Below are positions 63,262 through 64,000 of a DNA stretch of 64,000 nucleotides, piece after piece. The stretch is from JAGNHN01 sp964590645. GTDB taxonomy: Bacteria > Bacteroidota > Bacteroidia > Bacteroidales > JAGNHN01. Within the stretch, counting starts at the first letter, position 1; every line of letters begins with the position of its first letter. Below the pieces are notes generated by a model, which did no database searches, had not been told where the DNA came from, and saw nothing but the letters and a program-made list of their open reading frames with translations. The position numbers and the translations under genes are program-made. Where the stretch lies: positions 1 through 64,000 of the forward strand of contig CAZPYJ010000012.1 in assembly GCA_964590645.1 (NCBI GenBank), written 5' to 3'.

Positions 63262-63471
63262 TCAGAAGAAAAAGCGGCGGGCCAGGCTGAAAGGCCGTTG
63301 CGCAATGCGTGCACTCCCCAGGGTCAGATCCGGGGTCTCCACATCGGCTTCCTGCACGCCCCCGGGTCCCTGATAGGTAAGATCGGGAATCTCCAGGTCG
63401 GCCTCTTCCACTTTTCCGGGGCCGTAGGCACGCCGGCCACCCCGGATTTGCATCATTTCAGATGGTTTCAT
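63262..63471 (-). CDS. Double-glycine leader peptide with repeated core, candidate RiPP precursor B
   Basis: 69 residues from the ATG at 63471 (a frame to 63534 adds 21 unlikely residues). A short leader MKPSEMMQIRGG ends in a double glycine. The following part holds two 18-residue repeats: PGKVEEADLEIPDLTY (18-33) and PGGVQEADVETPDLTL (36-51), identical at 11 of 16 aligned positions. A basic, aromatic tail ends in RRFFF. Threonines and many Asp/Glu in each repeat resemble multi-core graspetide precursors, but no modifying enzyme is in view. It shares the PD[LI]T motif with peptide A. Confidence 0.75.
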   Translation of the reverse strand: MKPSEMMQIRGGRRAYGPGKVEEADLEIPDLTYQGPGGVQEADVETPDLTLGSARIAQRPFSLARRFFF

Positions 63472-63597
63472 AATTAATTGATTTTGAGGTGAAACAAAAA
63501 AAATCACTGCATTTTTTTCCGTTTTGCTTTCCATTATCGTCTATTTGGTCAGGTTCAGAAAATATTTTACATTTACGAGTCGCAAAAAAACAAGGCA

Positions 63598-64000
63598 ATG
63601 CCAGGCAAGTACCTTTGCTTCTTTCGTCTCATCCCTGCACGCCTTGCGGGCTGCATAATGCTCCTGGGCATTCTGCTCCTCTACACGGGCAATGCGGTGA
63701 TGGCCCAAAACGATACTAAATCGGCCCTTGCAGACCTTGGCTTGCTTCTCCTGAATAATGGGGTAAATATAGAAAAAGATATGCATCCCCGGGAACTGGA
63801 CAGCCTGATCAATTATTATGAGACCCGAGCCGACCACAACCGCCTTACCCCGCTCTATTATGCCAAGGCTCAGCAAAGGATCACACGTGGCATTGCTCCG
63901 GATTTCCTCCTGCTGAAGTGCATTTACTCCGGTTTGAACAGTGGTTTTCTCGTTCCCGGGAATCAGGTGGATAAACTATTGGCCTTTTTTATTTATGAGC
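63598..64000 (+). CDS. Secreted protein, N-terminal part, runs off the window
   Basis: 134 codons are open from the ATG at 63598 to the window end with no stop. The signal peptide has hydrophobic GCIMLLGILLLYTG and a VMAQ cleavage site. The mature start is helical (SALADLGLLLLNNGVNIEK, ELDSLINYYETRADHNR). No domain recognised yet. It is divergent from peptide B, and the 126 bp between the two starts contain only AT-rich sequence with no firm promoter. An antisense frame at 63541-63876 is a shadow. Confidence 0.7.
   Translation, partial: MPGKYLCFFRLIPARLAGCIMLLGILLLYTGNAVMAQNDTKSALADLGLLLLNNGVNIEKDMHPRELDSLINYYETRADHNRLTPLYYAKAQQRITRGIAPDFLLLKCIYSGLNSGFLVPGNQVDKLLAFFIYE

Noticed and set aside
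63541..63876. 111-codon open frame on the minus strand
   Set aside because: Antisense to the signal-peptide protein starting at 63598, and it would block the start region of the peptide genes.
1..64000. CRISPR arrays, tRNA or rRNA genes, prophage
   Set aside because: No spaced direct repeats of CRISPR type, no cloverleaf in the gaps, and no capsid, terminase or integrase gene were seen.

Overview
The window comes from a chromosome of the phylum Bacteroidota (Bacteroidetes); genus cannot be told. The signs are a type B ribosomal protein L31, upstream boxes matching TAnnTTTG (the Bacteroidota -7 element), a type IX secretion sorting tail, a lipoprotein with an acidic run right after the lipobox cysteine, a fused glycogen synthase/alpha-glucan phosphorylase, and small double-glycine leader peptides. 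NrfA/NrfH, Hcp, Rrf2 and multihaem genes point to an anaerobic or facultative life with nitrite/NO chemistry.

Region 1 (1-12662) is visibly more AT-rich than the rest and reads as an acquired defence island. Its left edge holds an insertion-sequence end (probably IS21 type) fused to the last 85 codons of a helicase. The main operon runs on the minus strand from an XRE regulator (12662) through an N6-adenine methylase with an N-terminal HSDR_N nuclease-like domain, an HsdS specificity subunit, a RAMA-domain protein, a 61-residue protein, a DndD-like SMC-type ATPase, a DndE/HerA-like fusion ATPase, and finally a 1126-residue S1 + AlbA_2 (Schlafen-like) protein. Four of the junctions overlap or are nearly contiguous. 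No HsdR helicase and no DndA/DndC sulfur-transfer enzymes are present, so this is a hybrid of a type I methylase module with Dnd-type ATPases. It is the strongest system-level candidate in the window.

Region 2 (12778-36643) is core metabolism: mnmE, sucD with a heptamer repeat in its promoter, a beta-helix lipoprotein, a four-gene glycogen/alpha-glucan cluster (debranching enzyme, GT4, GH57, GT3-GT35 fusion), fabG, rnz, a zinc-ribbon ferredoxin, then a minus-strand run of lplA, a DUF1338 enzyme, a fused FAD/Fe-S dehydrogenase, a lipoprotein, an SRPBCC protein and a fused aconitase-family enzyme.

Region 3 (36705-45418) is a nitrosative/respiratory block: a Crp/Fnr regulator divergent from a decahaem cytochrome and a double-rhodanese lipoprotein, then nrfA, nrfH, hcp, a 4Fe-4S protein and an Rrf2 regulator on the minus strand.

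Region 4 (45507-61663) holds small conserved genes, agmatinase plus a bacterial deoxyhypusine-synthase-like enzyme, rpmE2, a GlmU-like protein with lon, a quinone reductase and peptide-binding lipoprotein, a PhnP-like hydrolase, dapA, and two tandem secreted M14 carboxypeptidases with different C-terminal tails.

Region 5 (61702-64000) contains an alpha-oxoamine synthase and, just upstream on the same strand, two short double-glycine leader peptides. Their acidic C-terminal parts share a PD[LI]T motif, and in one of them the motif lies in two 18-residue repeats. They look like precursors of an undescribed ribosomal natural product. A secreted protein starts at 63598 and runs off the window.
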